From an uncultured Oscillibacter sp. (GTDB lineage: Bacteria > Bacillota > Clostridia > Oscillospirales > Oscillospiraceae), in NCBI RefSeq assembly GCF_910587525.1, contig NZ_CAJULS010000001.1, forward strand, positions 1-63,381: DNA of 63,381 bases, written 5' to 3'. Within the stretch, counting starts at the first letter, position 1. Each line of letters begins with the position of its first letter. Shown here in pieces: positions 16,902-25,344 of the stretch. Under the pieces are notes generated by a model. The model made no database searches and was not told the origin of the DNA. It saw nothing but the letters and a program-made list of their open reading frames with translations. Both the position numbers and the translations under genes were made by a program.

Positions 16902-17260
16902 CATTGCAGGAATGCTACGCCGCCATGGGCGGCAACTATGAGGAAGTCCTCGGGCGCCTTCGCAGCGACCGCCTGATCCAGAAATTTGTGCTGAAATTCA
17001 TGGACGACGGCAGCTACCAGCTGCTGCTGGATTCCATGGCCTCCCAAAACTATGAAGACGCCTTCCGGGCCGCCCACACCATCAAGGGCGTGTGCCAAAA
17101 TCTGGGCCTCACCCGGCTGCTGAACTCCAGCGGCCAGCTCAGTGAGGCCCTGCGCCACGGCTATACTCCGGAGGCGGACAGTCTCGCGGAGCAGGTGGGC
17201 CGGGACTATCAGGACACCGTCGGTGCCATCCGGGCCTTCCAGGCGTCCGCCGGAATATGA
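16898..17260 (+). CDS. Histidine phosphotransfer (Hpt) protein
   Basis: 120 residues, a free-standing helical bundle. The motif AAHTIKGVCQNLGL (about residues 48-61) holds the phospho-accepting histidine and following Lys-Gly typical of Hpt domains. It starts in an ATGA overlap with the upstream REC/HD-GYP/GGDEF gene and is followed 40 bases later by a hybrid kinase whose C-terminal receivers could feed it. It is the likely middle step of a phosphorelay ending at D58 of the upstream protein (inference from gene order). Confidence 0.9.
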   Translation: MTLQECYAAMGGNYEEVLGRLRSDRLIQKFVLKFMDDGSYQLLLDSMASQNYEDAFRAAHTIKGVCQNLGLTRLLNSSGQLSEALRHGYTPEADSLAEQVGRDYQDTVGAIRAFQASAGI

Positions 17261-17300
17261 TGCAAAGCAGCGTCATCCGCGGACACGGAGGTACTGACAC

Positions 17301-19853
17301 ATGAACAAAAACAAAAAAACGCTCCGCTTTCTGATGGTGAGCCTTATCGCCGTCTCGCTTCTCTGCGTCTGCATCTTTTCCTTTCTGGCGTTCTATATGA
17401 ACCAGCGGAGCGGAGACACCATCAGCAACGTGGGCAGGATCTATATGTCCGGCATGAGCCAGCAGATCTCCATGCACTTTGAGACCACCATGGACCTGCG
17501 GCTGAGCCAGGTGGAGGCCCTGGTGGAGACCAACCATCCCGGCTCCAAGGACCAGGACATTTTGATGGAGGAGCTGGTTTACAGCGCCAGGGCCCGGGGC
17601 TTTGAGCACTTGGCCCTCTACTCCACGGACGGCAGCTTTGAGACCCTCTACGGCAGCAACCTGGCCGTGACCGACCCGGAGCCCTTTCTGAACTCCCTGA
17701 ATGCCGGCGAAAAAAAGATCGCCGTGGGCACCGATCCGTCCGGAAACCGCCTGGTCCTGATGGGCGTCCCCTCCGTCTATCCCATGTCCGGCGGAAAGAC
17801 CTGCGCCGCCCTGGTGGCGGCCCTGCCGGTGGATTACATCAGCGATACGCTCTCCCTTGACAATGAGGACGGCATGATGTACTCCCATATCATCCGGCAG
17901 GACGGCTCCTTTGTCATCCGCAGCGGTGATGCATACAGGGACAACTACTTTGACCGGATTTACGCCATCTACGACGAGTTGGGCGGCCGCGATGCCGTCC
18001 GGCATATCCAGGAGCTCCAGACCGCCATGGACGCGGGAGAGGACTACTCCACTGTGCTGGTTATCGGCAAGGAGCGCCGCCACCTGCTCTGTACCAAGCT
18101 GCCCTACTCGGAGTGGTATCTGGTGGTGGTTATGCCCTACGGCTCTTTGAATGAGGAAATCATCCATCTCGGCCACCAGTGGAGCTCTATGGCCGTCGCC
18201 GGGTGCGCAGTGGTGCTGGCCGCGCTGCTGCTGATCTTTTTCCGGTACATTCAGATCACCAAGCAGCAGATGGCCGAGCTGGATCAGGCCCGGCAGGACG
18301 CAGTCTTTGCCAACAAGGCCAAAAGTGAGTTCCTTTCCAATATGAGCCATGACATCCGCACGCCTATGAACGCCATCGTGGGCATGACGGCCATTGCCAC
18401 AGCCAATATTGATAACCAGCAGCAGGTACAGCACTGTCTGAAAAAGATCGCCCTGTCCAGCAAGCACCTGTTAAACCTCATCAACGACGTACTGGACATG
18501 TCCAAAATCGAAAGCGGGAAGATGACGCTGAACCTTGACCAGCTCTCCCTGCGGGAGATGATGGACGGCATTGTCAACATCGTCCAGCCCCAGGTGCGGG
18601 CCAAGCAGCAGCAGTTTGACATCTTCATCCATGACATTGTGTCGGAGAACGTCTGCTGCGACAGTGTGCGGCTGAACCAGGTGGTCCTGAACCTTCTGTC
18701 CAACGCCGTGAAATTCACGCCGGTGGAGGGCAGCATTCATATCGCTTTGTACCAGGAGCCCTCCCCCAAGGGTGAGGACTTCATCCGCACCCATCTGCTG
18801 GTAAAGGACAGCGGCATTGGTATGTCCCCGGAGTTCCAGGCAAAAATCTTCGACTCCTTCTCCCGGGAGGACAACCGCCGTGTCCAGCGGACCGAGGGCA
18901 CTGGTCTGGGCATGGCCATCACCAAATTTATTGTGGACGCCATGGGCGGCACCATCCAGCTCCACAGCGAACAGGGCAAGGGAACTGAGTTCCATGTGAC
19001 GCTGGACCTGGAAAAGACCACCGTGGAGGAGGCGGACATGGTCCTGCCGGACTGGAACATGCTGGTGGTGGATGATGACAAGGAGCTGTGCGAGAGCACG
19101 GTGGCCTCCCTGAAGTCCATCGGTCTCCACGCCGAGTGGACCCTGGACGGCGAGAGCGCCGTCCGCATGGCGGAGGAGCGCTTCCTGCGGCATGACGGCT
19201 ATCACATCGTCCTGCTGGATTGGAAACTGCCCGGCATGGACGGCATTGAGACCGCCCGGGAGCTGCGCCGCCGTCTGGGCGAGAATATCCCCATCCTGCT
19301 GATCTCCGCCTATGACTGGGGCGACATTGAGGCGGAAGCCAAAAGCGTCGGCATTAGCGGCTTTATTTCCAAGCCCCTGTTCAAATCCACTCTCTTCTAC
19401 GGTCTGCGTCCCTTTGTGGACATCGGCGAAACGGCACCGGAGATCCTGCCCCAGGAGCACGAGGCCGATTTCACCGGCAGGCGCATCCTGCTGGCGGAGG
19501 ACAACGAGCTCAACTGGGAGATTGCTGACGAGCTGCTCAGCAGTCTGGGACTGGAGCTGGACTGGGCGGAAAACGGCAAAATCTGCGTGGAGAAGTTCAG
19601 CGCCGCCGCCCAGGGGTATTACGACGCGGTCCTCATGGACCTGCGGATGCCCATCATGACGGGCTATGAGGCCACTCAGGCCATCCGGGCCCTGGACCGC
19701 CCCGACGCTTCTCTGCCCATCATCGCCATGACCGCCGATGCCTTTTCCGAGGACATTCAGCGGTGTTTGGACGCGGGCATGAACGCCCACATCGCAAAAC
19801 CCATCGATCTTCGGGAGGTCTCCCGCCTGCTGGAGAAATATTTCCATCCCTAA
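17301..19853 (+). CDS. Membrane hybrid histidine kinase with two receiver domains
   Basis: 850 residues. Membrane helices at about 10-33 and 294-317 flank an extracellular sensor domain of about 260 residues, probably Cache-like. A HisKA domain with H350 (FLSNMSHDIRTPMN) is followed by a HATPase domain with N (NLLSNAVKF), G1 (DSGIGMS) and G2 (GTGLGMAI) boxes. Two receivers follow, with D640 (IVLLDWKLPGMDG) and D780 (AVLMDLRMP). It probably starts the phosphorelay through the upstream Hpt protein. A perfect 15-bp hairpin follows the stop. Confidence 0.95.
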   Translation: MNKNKKTLRFLMVSLIAVSLLCVCIFSFLAFYMNQRSGDTISNVGRIYMSGMSQQISMHFETTMDLRLSQVEALVETNHPGSKDQDILMEELVYSARARGFEHLALYSTDGSFETLYGSNLAVTDPEPFLNSLNAGEKKIAVGTDPSGNRLVLMGVPSVYPMSGGKTCAALVAALPVDYISDTLSLDNEDGMMYSHIIRQDGSFVIRSGDAYRDNYFDRIYAIYDELGGRDAVRHIQELQTAMDAGEDYSTVLVIGKERRHLLCTKLPYSEWYLVVVMPYGSLNEEIIHLGHQWSSMAVAGCAVVLAALLLIFFRYIQITKQQMAELDQARQDAVFANKAKSEFLSNMSHDIRTPMNAIVGMTAIATANIDNQQQVQHCLKKIALSSKHLLNLINDVLDMSKIESGKMTLNLDQLSLREMMDGIVNIVQPQVRAKQQQFDIFIHDIVSENVCCDSVRLNQVVLNLLSNAVKFTPVEGSIHIALYQEPSPKGEDFIRTHLLVKDSGIGMSPEFQAKIFDSFSREDNRRVQRTEGTGLGMAITKFIVDAMGGTIQLHSEQGKGTEFHVTLDLEKTTVEEADMVLPDWNMLVVDDDKELCESTVASLKSIGLHAEWTLDGESAVRMAEERFLRHDGYHIVLLDWKLPGMDGIETARELRRRLGENIPILLISAYDWGDIEAEAKSVGISGFISKPLFKSTLFYGLRPFVDIGETAPEILPQEHEADFTGRRILLAEDNELNWEIADELLSSLGLELDWAENGKICVEKFSAAAQGYYDAVLMDLRMPIMTGYEATQAIRALDRPDASLPIIAMTADAFSEDIQRCLDAGMNAHIAKPIDLREVSRLLEKYFHP

Positions 19854-19864
19854 AGCTGTCCATT

Positions 19865-19902
19865 AGGCTGTCAAAAAAGACCAGGGGCTTTTTTGACAGC
19901 CT
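19865..19902 (+). terminator. Terminator after the hybrid kinase gene
   Basis: Perfect 15-bp stem AGGCTGTCAAAAAAG/CTTTTTTGACAGCCT with an 8-base loop, starting 11 bases after the stop. The T tract lies inside the stem. Confidence 0.7.
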
Positions 19903-20028
19903 GTCTAATATTTCTCATCCGCTCTGTCTCCCGAAAATGTGCCGCTGTGCGGCATTCCGGGCCGTATAAGGGCTCCGTATTTGACTTCGTGCGGTCCCCA
20001 GTCCGCCGGCTGGAGAGGAAGGCCACCC

Positions 20029-20052
20029 TCCTTTTCAGCCGCATTAACTATA
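20029..20052 (-). repeat. TATAGT-ended short repeat, copy A
   Basis: Read on the minus strand it begins TATAGTTAATGCGGCTGAAA. It is closely related to copies at 21401-21481 and 23105-23147. The 94-codon minus-strand frame that crosses it (19905-20189) looks like repeat-derived sequence rather than a gene. Confidence 0.55.
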
Positions 20053-20100
20053 CACATAAGGCGGCGGGCTTTACTGCCCGGTATCTTTTTTGTTTCTCCA

Positions 20101-20127
20101 TTCGACAAATTCTGATAAAATTCGACA
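20101..20127 (+). promoter_or_regulatory. Two Spo0A-like boxes upstream of the kinase-like gene
   Basis: TTCGACA at 20101-20107 and at 20121-20127. Each is the reverse complement of the Spo0A box TGTCGAA, spaced 20 bp (two helical turns). They lie just upstream of a candidate promoter. Confidence 0.55.
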
Positions 20128-20133
20128 AAAACC

Positions 20134-20162
20134 TTGTTTTTATCCATTCCTTTTGCTATCCT
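20134..20162 (+). promoter_or_regulatory. Candidate promoter of the 20266 gene
   Basis: TTGTTT, 17 bases, TATCCT. Weak by consensus, as expected if an activator bound at the upstream boxes is needed. Confidence 0.35.
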
Positions 20163-20265
20163 GTTATTGTCGCAGGCATTGTTTTCCATGGTTTTTCATC
20201 CCGTCCGCGGCAAATGCTACTGCCAACGCTGGAACCTTGCCTCAGCCGCCTGAAAGGAGTTTGCC

Positions 20266-21075
20266 ATGGAACCTCATTATATGCAACCTGAGTCCCTGTT
20301 TCCCGCCATTACCGCCCAGTTGCGGGCGGCCCTCGGCACCTTTCACTTGGCGGCTTTGCAGGCAGTCCCACCCGAAGCCCGGGAGAAAGACCCGGACCTG
20401 GACCGCAGGGCCGCTGTCATGGACCAGAGCTACTACCGGCTGCTGCGGCTGGTAAATCTTCTCTCCGCCGCCGCCCTTTCGGATGACGCCCCCCTCTCTC
20501 TCCAGAACCGGGACCTGGTGGAACTGGTAGGGGATGTCTGCGACCGGGCCGGCGGCCTGGCCCGGCTGCTGGGATTGGAAGTGCGGTTTTCCTGCACACT
20601 TCCCCGCCACATCTGTGCAGTGGAGCCCCAACTGTTGGAACAGCTGCTTTTCCACCTGCTCTCCAACGCCTTCAAATTTACTCCACCCGGCGGCACTGTT
20701 ACTGTGGAGCTGCGGGCACAAACCAAGCGGGTCCTCCTCTCCGTCACCGACACCGGTCAGGGCATTCCCCCGGAGCGCCTGACCTCTCTGTTTGACGGTT
20801 ATCTCCATACAGACCGCCAGGACCTCGCCCCCCCCCACGGCCTGGGGCTGGGCCTGTCTCTGTGCCGCCGGATCGCGGCGCGCCACGGCGGCATGCTGAT
20901 GGCGGAATCCCAAATGGGCAAGGGCAGCCGTTTCACCCTCTCTCTGCCGGACCGGCAGGTGGACGGCACGGTGTCCGACATCCCCTTTGACTATACCGGC
21001 GGCTTTAACCACACCCTGCTGGCCCTGGCGGATGCTCTGCCCGTTCAGGCATTTCTCATCTGCAATCAGGATTAG
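20266..21075 (+). CDS. Histidine-kinase-like ATPase without a phospho-accepting histidine
   Basis: 269 residues, no membrane helix. The N-terminal 80 residues form a helical pair like the dimerisation domain, but the expected H-box is replaced by MDQSYYRLLRLVNLLS with no histidine. A full HATPase domain follows (about 120-235): N box LLSNAFKF, G1 DTGQGIPP, G2 HGLGLGLSL. The C-terminal 35 residues are not recognised. An ATP-binding regulator or a partner kinase is possible. The ATG has GAAAGGAG upstream. The stop codon TAG lies inside the terminal repeat of a 162-bp element, which suggests that the gene end was reshaped by an insertion. Confidence 0.82.
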   Translation: MEPHYMQPESLFPAITAQLRAALGTFHLAALQAVPPEAREKDPDLDRRAAVMDQSYYRLLRLVNLLSAAALSDDAPLSLQNRDLVELVGDVCDRAGGLARLLGLEVRFSCTLPRHICAVEPQLLEQLLFHLLSNAFKFTPPGGTVTVELRAQTKRVLLSVTDTGQGIPPERLTSLFDGYLHTDRQDLAPPHGLGLGLSLCRRIAARHGGMLMAESQMGKGSRFTLSLPDRQVDGTVSDIPFDYTGGFNHTLLALADALPVQAFLICNQD

Positions 21076-21234
21076 GCCTTGTTTGAAAATGTCAAAACGC
21101 CCAGGCCACGGCTCTTTTCCGCTGTACCGCGTTAAAAATTTTGAAGAGCACAAAGTATCCCTGCGAATTTTTGTCTTGCCCGGTAAAAAGATCTCTCACC
21201 GTTGGCCATTCCGCCTTTTATCAAACAAGGCCTA
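21073..21234. mobile_element. 162-bp MITE-like element with perfect 14-bp terminal inverted repeats
   Basis: TAGGCCTTGTTTGA at 21073-21086 and its exact reverse complement at 21221-21234. No credible ORF lies inside. The left repeat supplies the stop codon of the upstream kinase-like gene. No clear target duplication is visible. The region 21235-21332 that follows contains nothing recognised. Confidence 0.6.
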
Positions 21235-21332
21235 GTCCGAAAACCGGCAGGTCAGACGGCGGATATGGATATCTTGAACACGAAAATGCCGGAGAGAATT
21301 TGCCGGGCGCCCTCATTGCCTCAGCATCCCCC

Positions 21333-21375
21333 AACATTCCGGTTTCGCCGCCGCGGAACCGGAATGTTTTTCTTT
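21333..21375 (+). terminator. Rho-independent terminator
   Basis: Stem AACATTCCGGTT/AACCGGAATGTT (12 bp, 12-base loop) followed by a T-rich run. It terminates transcription from 20266-21075. Confidence 0.8.
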
Positions 21376-21400
21376 TCTTTTTCTCCTCCATAGTCTACAA

Positions 21401-21481
21401 TATAGTCAGTACAGTTGAGGGAATCCCCCGGGTTCTTTTCAGCAACACGCCTGCGGGCCTCAGGTCTGCCAGTTGACTATA
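21401..21481 (+). repeat. TATAGT-ended short repeat, copy B (81 bp)
   Basis: Begins TATAGTCAGT and ends TGACTATA, giving 8-bp terminal inverted repeats. The first 41 bases match copy C at 23105-23147 over most positions, including CCGGGTTCTTTTCA. It lies directly upstream of mnmA and may supply part of its promoter. Confidence 0.6.
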
Positions 21482-21514
21482 TCAGTATGTCCTTGATTGA
21501 AAGGAGGGCCCCAT

Positions 21515-22576
21515 ATGGCCTTTAAGCGTGTCTTTGTAGCTATGAGCGGCGGTGTGGACAGCACCGGTGCCGCCCTTTTACTGCTGCGTCAGGGGTATGA
21601 CGTCTCCGGCGTCACCCTGCGCCTGCGGCCGGACTGTCCCAACGGGCAGGGGCCGGAGACGGAAATCGAGGCCGCCCGGACCGCAGCCGCTGCGCTGGGT
21701 ATCTCCCACACGGTCCTGGATCTCCGGGAGCTGTTCCAAACGGCGGTCATGGACCGCTTCGTCTCCGAGTATGCCCAAGGCCGCACCCCCAACCCCTGTC
21801 TGGACTGCAACCGGGCCATCAAATTCGGTGCCATGCTGGACTGGGCCCTGGAACAGGGGGCCGACGCCCTGGCCACCGGCCATTACGCCAATGTCTCCTT
21901 TGACAGTGCTTCCGGCCGCTGGCGGCTCTTACGGGGCCGGGACCGCCGGAAAGATCAGAGCTACTTCCTCTATCAGCTGACCCAGCATCAGCTCGCCCAC
22001 CTGATGCTGCCGGTGGGACAGTATGAGAAGCCCGCCCTGCGGACTCTGGCGGCAGAGGCGGGCCTGGCCAATGCCCACCGGGCGGACAGCCAGGATATCT
22101 GCTTTATTCCGGAGGGAGACTATGTGGCCTTTCTGCGGCATCATGGCGGCGCGGAGCTGGTCCCCGGCGACTTTGTGGACCAGACCGGCCGGGTGCTGGG
22201 CCGCCACAAAGGCCTGCCCTGTTATACCGCCGGCCAGCGGAAAGGTCTGGGCGTCAGCGCGGACGCACCGCTGTATGTGCTGAGAAAGGACTCCGCCGCC
22301 AATACCGTGACTCTGGGGCCTGACAGCGCCCTCTACACCCGGGAGCTGACGGCGGACCGTCCGAACTGGATCTCCATCCCGGCTCTAGAATCCCCCATAT
22401 CCGTTACCGCCAAAACAAGACACAGCCAGAGGGAAGCGGCGGCTGTGGCGGAACCCCTGCCGGATGGCCGCATACAGGTTGTCTTCCAGGAGCCCCAGCG
22501 GGCCGTCACTCCGGGACAGGCCGTGGTGTTTTACGACGGCGAGTCTGTGGTTGGAGGCGGAACCATTGTGAAATGA
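21515..22576 (+). CDS. mnmA: tRNA-specific 2-thiouridylase MnmA
   Basis: 353 residues from the ATG at 21515. AAAGGAGGG lies just upstream, and the frame extends only six codons further to a TTG that overlaps this site. The PP-loop SGGVDS is near residue 10. The catalytic cysteine lies in NPCLDCNRAIKF (about 95-106) and the second in LPCYTAGQRKGLG (about 230). MnmA thiolates U34 of the Glu, Gln and Lys tRNAs. The length is normal. It stands alone between a repeat and a terminator. Confidence 0.96.
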   Translation: MAFKRVFVAMSGGVDSTGAALLLLRQGYDVSGVTLRLRPDCPNGQGPETEIEAARTAAAALGISHTVLDLRELFQTAVMDRFVSEYAQGRTPNPCLDCNRAIKFGAMLDWALEQGADALATGHYANVSFDSASGRWRLLRGRDRRKDQSYFLYQLTQHQLAHLMLPVGQYEKPALRTLAAEAGLANAHRADSQDICFIPEGDYVAFLRHHGGAELVPGDFVDQTGRVLGRHKGLPCYTAGQRKGLGVSADAPLYVLRKDSAANTVTLGPDSALYTRELTADRPNWISIPALESPISVTAKTRHSQREAAAVAEPLPDGRIQVVFQEPQRAVTPGQAVVFYDGESVVGGGTIVK

Positions 22577-22577
22577 G

Positions 22578-22606
22578 AAAAGGACGCCTCTAGGAGGCGT
22601 CCTTTT
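22578..22606. terminator. Bidirectional terminator after mnmA
   Basis: Stem AGGACGCCTC/GAGGCGTCCT with loop TAG, extended by A-T pairs. TTTT follows on both strands. Confidence 0.8.
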
Positions 22607-22692
22607 CAACGGTCGCTGGCCAGCCAACAGTCTTGAAAGATCAGATCATCCACATCTCCAAGGATGTCGTTTTCAAAAAACCGCACAGTCAT
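22606..22692 (-). CDS. Possible 28-residue peptide
   Basis: ATG at 22692 directly behind AAAGGAGG (very short spacing of 2 bases). The product is acidic with a hydrophobic centre (NDILGDVDDLIFQDCW) and ends just before a terminator usable on this strand. No family is recognised. The rest of 22693-22920 shows no gene; a weak TATACT-like -10 is present near 22725. It could be chance or a remnant. Confidence 0.3.
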   Translation of the reverse strand: MTVRFFENDILGDVDDLIFQDCWLASDR

Positions 22693-22920
22693 ATCCTCCT
22701 TTGCATTTTGCGCTTCCTGCCAGTATATGCGGCGGCACGGTAAAAGTTGCACGAAATCAGAAGCCTCAGGAAAATATTTTTTAGGCTTTGTCTGCTATGG
22801 TCAGTGAAGTTGAAAAATGGCCGGCTTATGGGCGGCCATTGCGCAAAGCGCACGGTTACTGAACTATTATGAAGTCCAATAAACTGGCCGCTTTCAGCGG
22901 CCCCGGCGGAATTCTCCGGA

Positions 22921-22941
22921 AAAAGCATTTTTGATGCTTTT
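22921..22941 (-). terminator. Possible terminator, minus strand
   Basis: Stem AAAAGCAT/ATGCTTTT with a 5-base loop and TTTTT on the minus strand. It is the second hairpin downstream of the kinase gene that ends at 23143. Confidence 0.45.
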
Positions 22942-22970
22942 CAAGTTAACTGCCTATAAATGCCAAAGCG

Positions 22971-23001
22971 AACAGGAGGCCCTCATACGGGGCCTCCTGT
23001 T
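22971..23001 (-). terminator. Hairpin downstream of the minus-strand hybrid kinase
   Basis: Perfect 12-bp stem AACAGGAGGCCC/GGGCCTCCTGTT with a 7-base loop. It has no strong U-run of its own. Confidence 0.5.
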
Positions 23002-23104
23002 GCCTCTTTCCAAACGTACCCGCTGAAGGAACGACATATCCGCTTTTGCAGTCAGCGGCGGCGATATCGCCAAGCACGGAGAGCCGCACTTCGGTGTTTC
23101 ACAT

Positions 23105-23147
23105 TGAAAAGAACCCGGAGAATCCCTTTTCAGCCGCACTGACTATA
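23105..23147 (-). repeat. TATAGT-ended short repeat, copy C
   Basis: Read on the minus strand it begins TATAGTCAGTGCGGCTGAAA and continues to CCGGGTTCTTTTCA, matching copy B. It overlaps the last codon and stop of the hybrid kinase gene (23143), so an element end provides the stop codon. Confidence 0.6.
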
Positions 23148-25344
23148 AAAGATCCTCGATGGTCTTTTGCACCTCTGTCACGTCCATAGGCTTTGCCAGG
23201 TGGGCATTCATCCCACTCTCGGCGGATTTGCGCAGATCGCTCTCAAGCACGTTGGCCGACAGCGCAATGATGGGGATCTTCGCCACCGCCGAATCTGGAA
23301 GTGCGCGGATCTCCTTGGCGGCCTCCCAGCCGTCCATGACTGGCATCTGAATGTCCATTAAAATCGCGTCATAATCCCCGGGCCGGGCCTGGCGCATTCT
23401 CTCCACGGCCACGCTGCCGTCCGGTGCCGTGTCAATGATAAAATCCAGCTCCTGGAGAAGCTCCGTGGCAATCTCCCGGTTGATCTCGTTGTCCTCCACC
23501 AGCAGAATCCGCCTGGGCCGGACAGCCGTCCCCTCTGTGGACAGATGCGCCGTATCCGGCTGAATACGGAAATCCAGGGTTGCCGTAAAAATACTGCCCC
23601 TGCCCACCTCGCTGCGCACGGAGATGGTCCCGCCCATCTTGTCCACAATGCTCTTGGCAATGGACATGCCCAGCCCGATGCCATGGACACCGCTGTAGGT
23701 GGTGTTCCTCTCCCGGGAGAAGGGTTCGAATATCCGCTCCAGAAACTCCTGGCTGATGCCGATGCCGGTATCTGCCACCTCCAGCTGGTAAACCGCATAT
23801 TGCCCCGGCATCAGCTCCCGCTCCATAAGCGTCACCCGCACCTCACCGCCGGGCTTTGTATACGTCACAGCGTTGTTGGTAAGATACAACGCCAGCTGCC
23901 GCAGCTTCTCCCTGTCGCCGTAAATTCCGCTGTGGCGTACACCGGAACAGTCCAGCGAGAAGCCTATGTTCTTTTCCTCTGCCTGGGGCGCCATGAAATG
24001 GTAAATCTCCCGGACAATGCCGCACAGATCACAGGCCTCCTCCAGGGTATTGGAATCCCCGGATACCGCCGCCGAGATCTCCAGCACCCGCTCAATCATC
24101 CCCATCAGCTGCCGGGCGGAGGCCTCCATCCGATCAATATAGTCCCGGGCTGCGGCAGGGTTTCCCAGGTTCTTTCTGGCCAGGGCCGCGAAGCCAAAAA
24201 TAGCATTCATTGGCGTACGCATGTCGTGGGACATGTTGGAGAGGAATATGTCCTTAGCCGCCATGGCCTGGTTCGCCTTTTCCAGCGCCTCCGCCAGCAG
24301 CTGTTTCTGCTCCAGCTCGTGGTGGACCTCCTCATCCATCCGCCGGGAGGCCATCACAATCTGAGCGGCCTGCCGCTCACGGCCCACATCCACCAGCCAC
24401 AGCTGCAAATACCGCTCCTCATCATCCTCCAGAACCCGGTAATTTACATAAAAGCTCCTGTCTGCCAGCAGCCTCTTGCGGACAGTTTCCAAGTTGAGCA
24501 CCGCGCCCACCGTCTCCTGTTCCTCCGGACAAACCCAGCTGTTCACATACTCTGCCATATAGCCGCTCATGGAGCGGACGCCGCAGTCCTTCCCAAACAT
24601 CCGGCAGGTCCGGCTGCTGAGGCGATAGGGACGGACCCGGTCGCTGTCCAGCTCTCCATATAAAATGGTCTCGTAATTAGCGCTGAGGCCCTCGATCACC
24701 CTCAGCCGCCGCAGATACTCCTGATTGATCTGCATCCGTTCTCTGTCATATTCCTCCGTCAAAGACTGGAGCTTCTGGTTCTCGTCAAGCAGGAGGCTTC
24801 GCTCCGCCAGCCGCTGATTCCATTTGTCCGTGGCATCGCTCAAAAACACATAGAAGATATCCCGCCCGGAACCGCCCCGGACAAAGTGTCCATGATCCTC
24901 GATCCACCGGATCTCTCCGTCCTTCCGGCGCACCCGGTACTCCACATAATCCAGATCGTACTGGCTGCCCGCCACCTGCTCCTGAATGCTCCGCTCCACC
25001 TCGTCCAGATCCTCCGGGTGCACCATCCCCCGAAAGGAATTCCCAGCCAGCGTTCGAAGCTCCTCCATGCTGCCACACTGAAATATCCGAAGCAGGGCGC
25101 GGTTGGCGTAGATGATTTCCTCGCCGCCGTCGGCGTAGTAAATCAGCACACCGCCGGGCATCTCCTCCATAAACCGGAGGTTTTCCCATGCCGCCTGAAA
25201 CGTCTCTCTCTCCAGCAGGGTATGCAGGCGCTCGGCTCCGTTCCCGTTCAGCAGATACCCGATATCCAGGTGACTGTCCTGAAGGGCGCTCAGCAGTTCC
25301 GCGATATGACCCATCAGATGGTTGTCCCGATCCCAATTCCTCAT
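23143..25344 (-). CDS. Cytoplasmic PAS hybrid histidine kinase with receiver
   Basis: 733 residues from the ATG at 25344, chosen for GAGGAGGG five bases upstream. The frame is open 30 codons further. No membrane helix is seen. A PAS/PAC pair covers about 45-170 (GGVLIYYADGGEEIIYANRALLRIF and the RRKDGEIRWIEDHG turn), and a second divergent sensor region about 215-345. HisKA follows with H373 (FLSNMSHDMRTPMN), HATPase with DTGIGIS and GIGLGMSI, and a receiver with D664 (AILMDIQMPVMDG). It probably senses an internal cue. The Hpt protein at 16898 could be its partner. The 3' end overlaps a repeat. Confidence 0.93.
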   Translation of the reverse strand: MRNWDRDNHLMGHIAELLSALQDSHLDIGYLLNGNGAERLHTLLERETFQAAWENLRFMEEMPGGVLIYYADGGEEIIYANRALLRIFQCGSMEELRTLAGNSFRGMVHPEDLDEVERSIQEQVAGSQYDLDYVEYRVRRKDGEIRWIEDHGHFVRGGSGRDIFYVFLSDATDKWNQRLAERSLLLDENQKLQSLTEEYDRERMQINQEYLRRLRVIEGLSANYETILYGELDSDRVRPYRLSSRTCRMFGKDCGVRSMSGYMAEYVNSWVCPEEQETVGAVLNLETVRKRLLADRSFYVNYRVLEDDEERYLQLWLVDVGRERQAAQIVMASRRMDEEVHHELEQKQLLAEALEKANQAMAAKDIFLSNMSHDMRTPMNAIFGFAALARKNLGNPAAARDYIDRMEASARQLMGMIERVLEISAAVSGDSNTLEEACDLCGIVREIYHFMAPQAEEKNIGFSLDCSGVRHSGIYGDREKLRQLALYLTNNAVTYTKPGGEVRVTLMERELMPGQYAVYQLEVADTGIGISQEFLERIFEPFSRERNTTYSGVHGIGLGMSIAKSIVDKMGGTISVRSEVGRGSIFTATLDFRIQPDTAHLSTEGTAVRPRRILLVEDNEINREIATELLQELDFIIDTAPDGSVAVERMRQARPGDYDAILMDIQMPVMDGWEAAKEIRALPDSAVAKIPIIALSANVLESDLRKSAESGMNAHLAKPMDVTEVQKTIEDLL

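Noticed and set aside
19905..20189. 94-codon minus-strand ORF
   Set aside because: It runs through the TATAGT repeat and its Spo0A-like upstream region, has no ribosome site, and its peptide looks repeat-derived.
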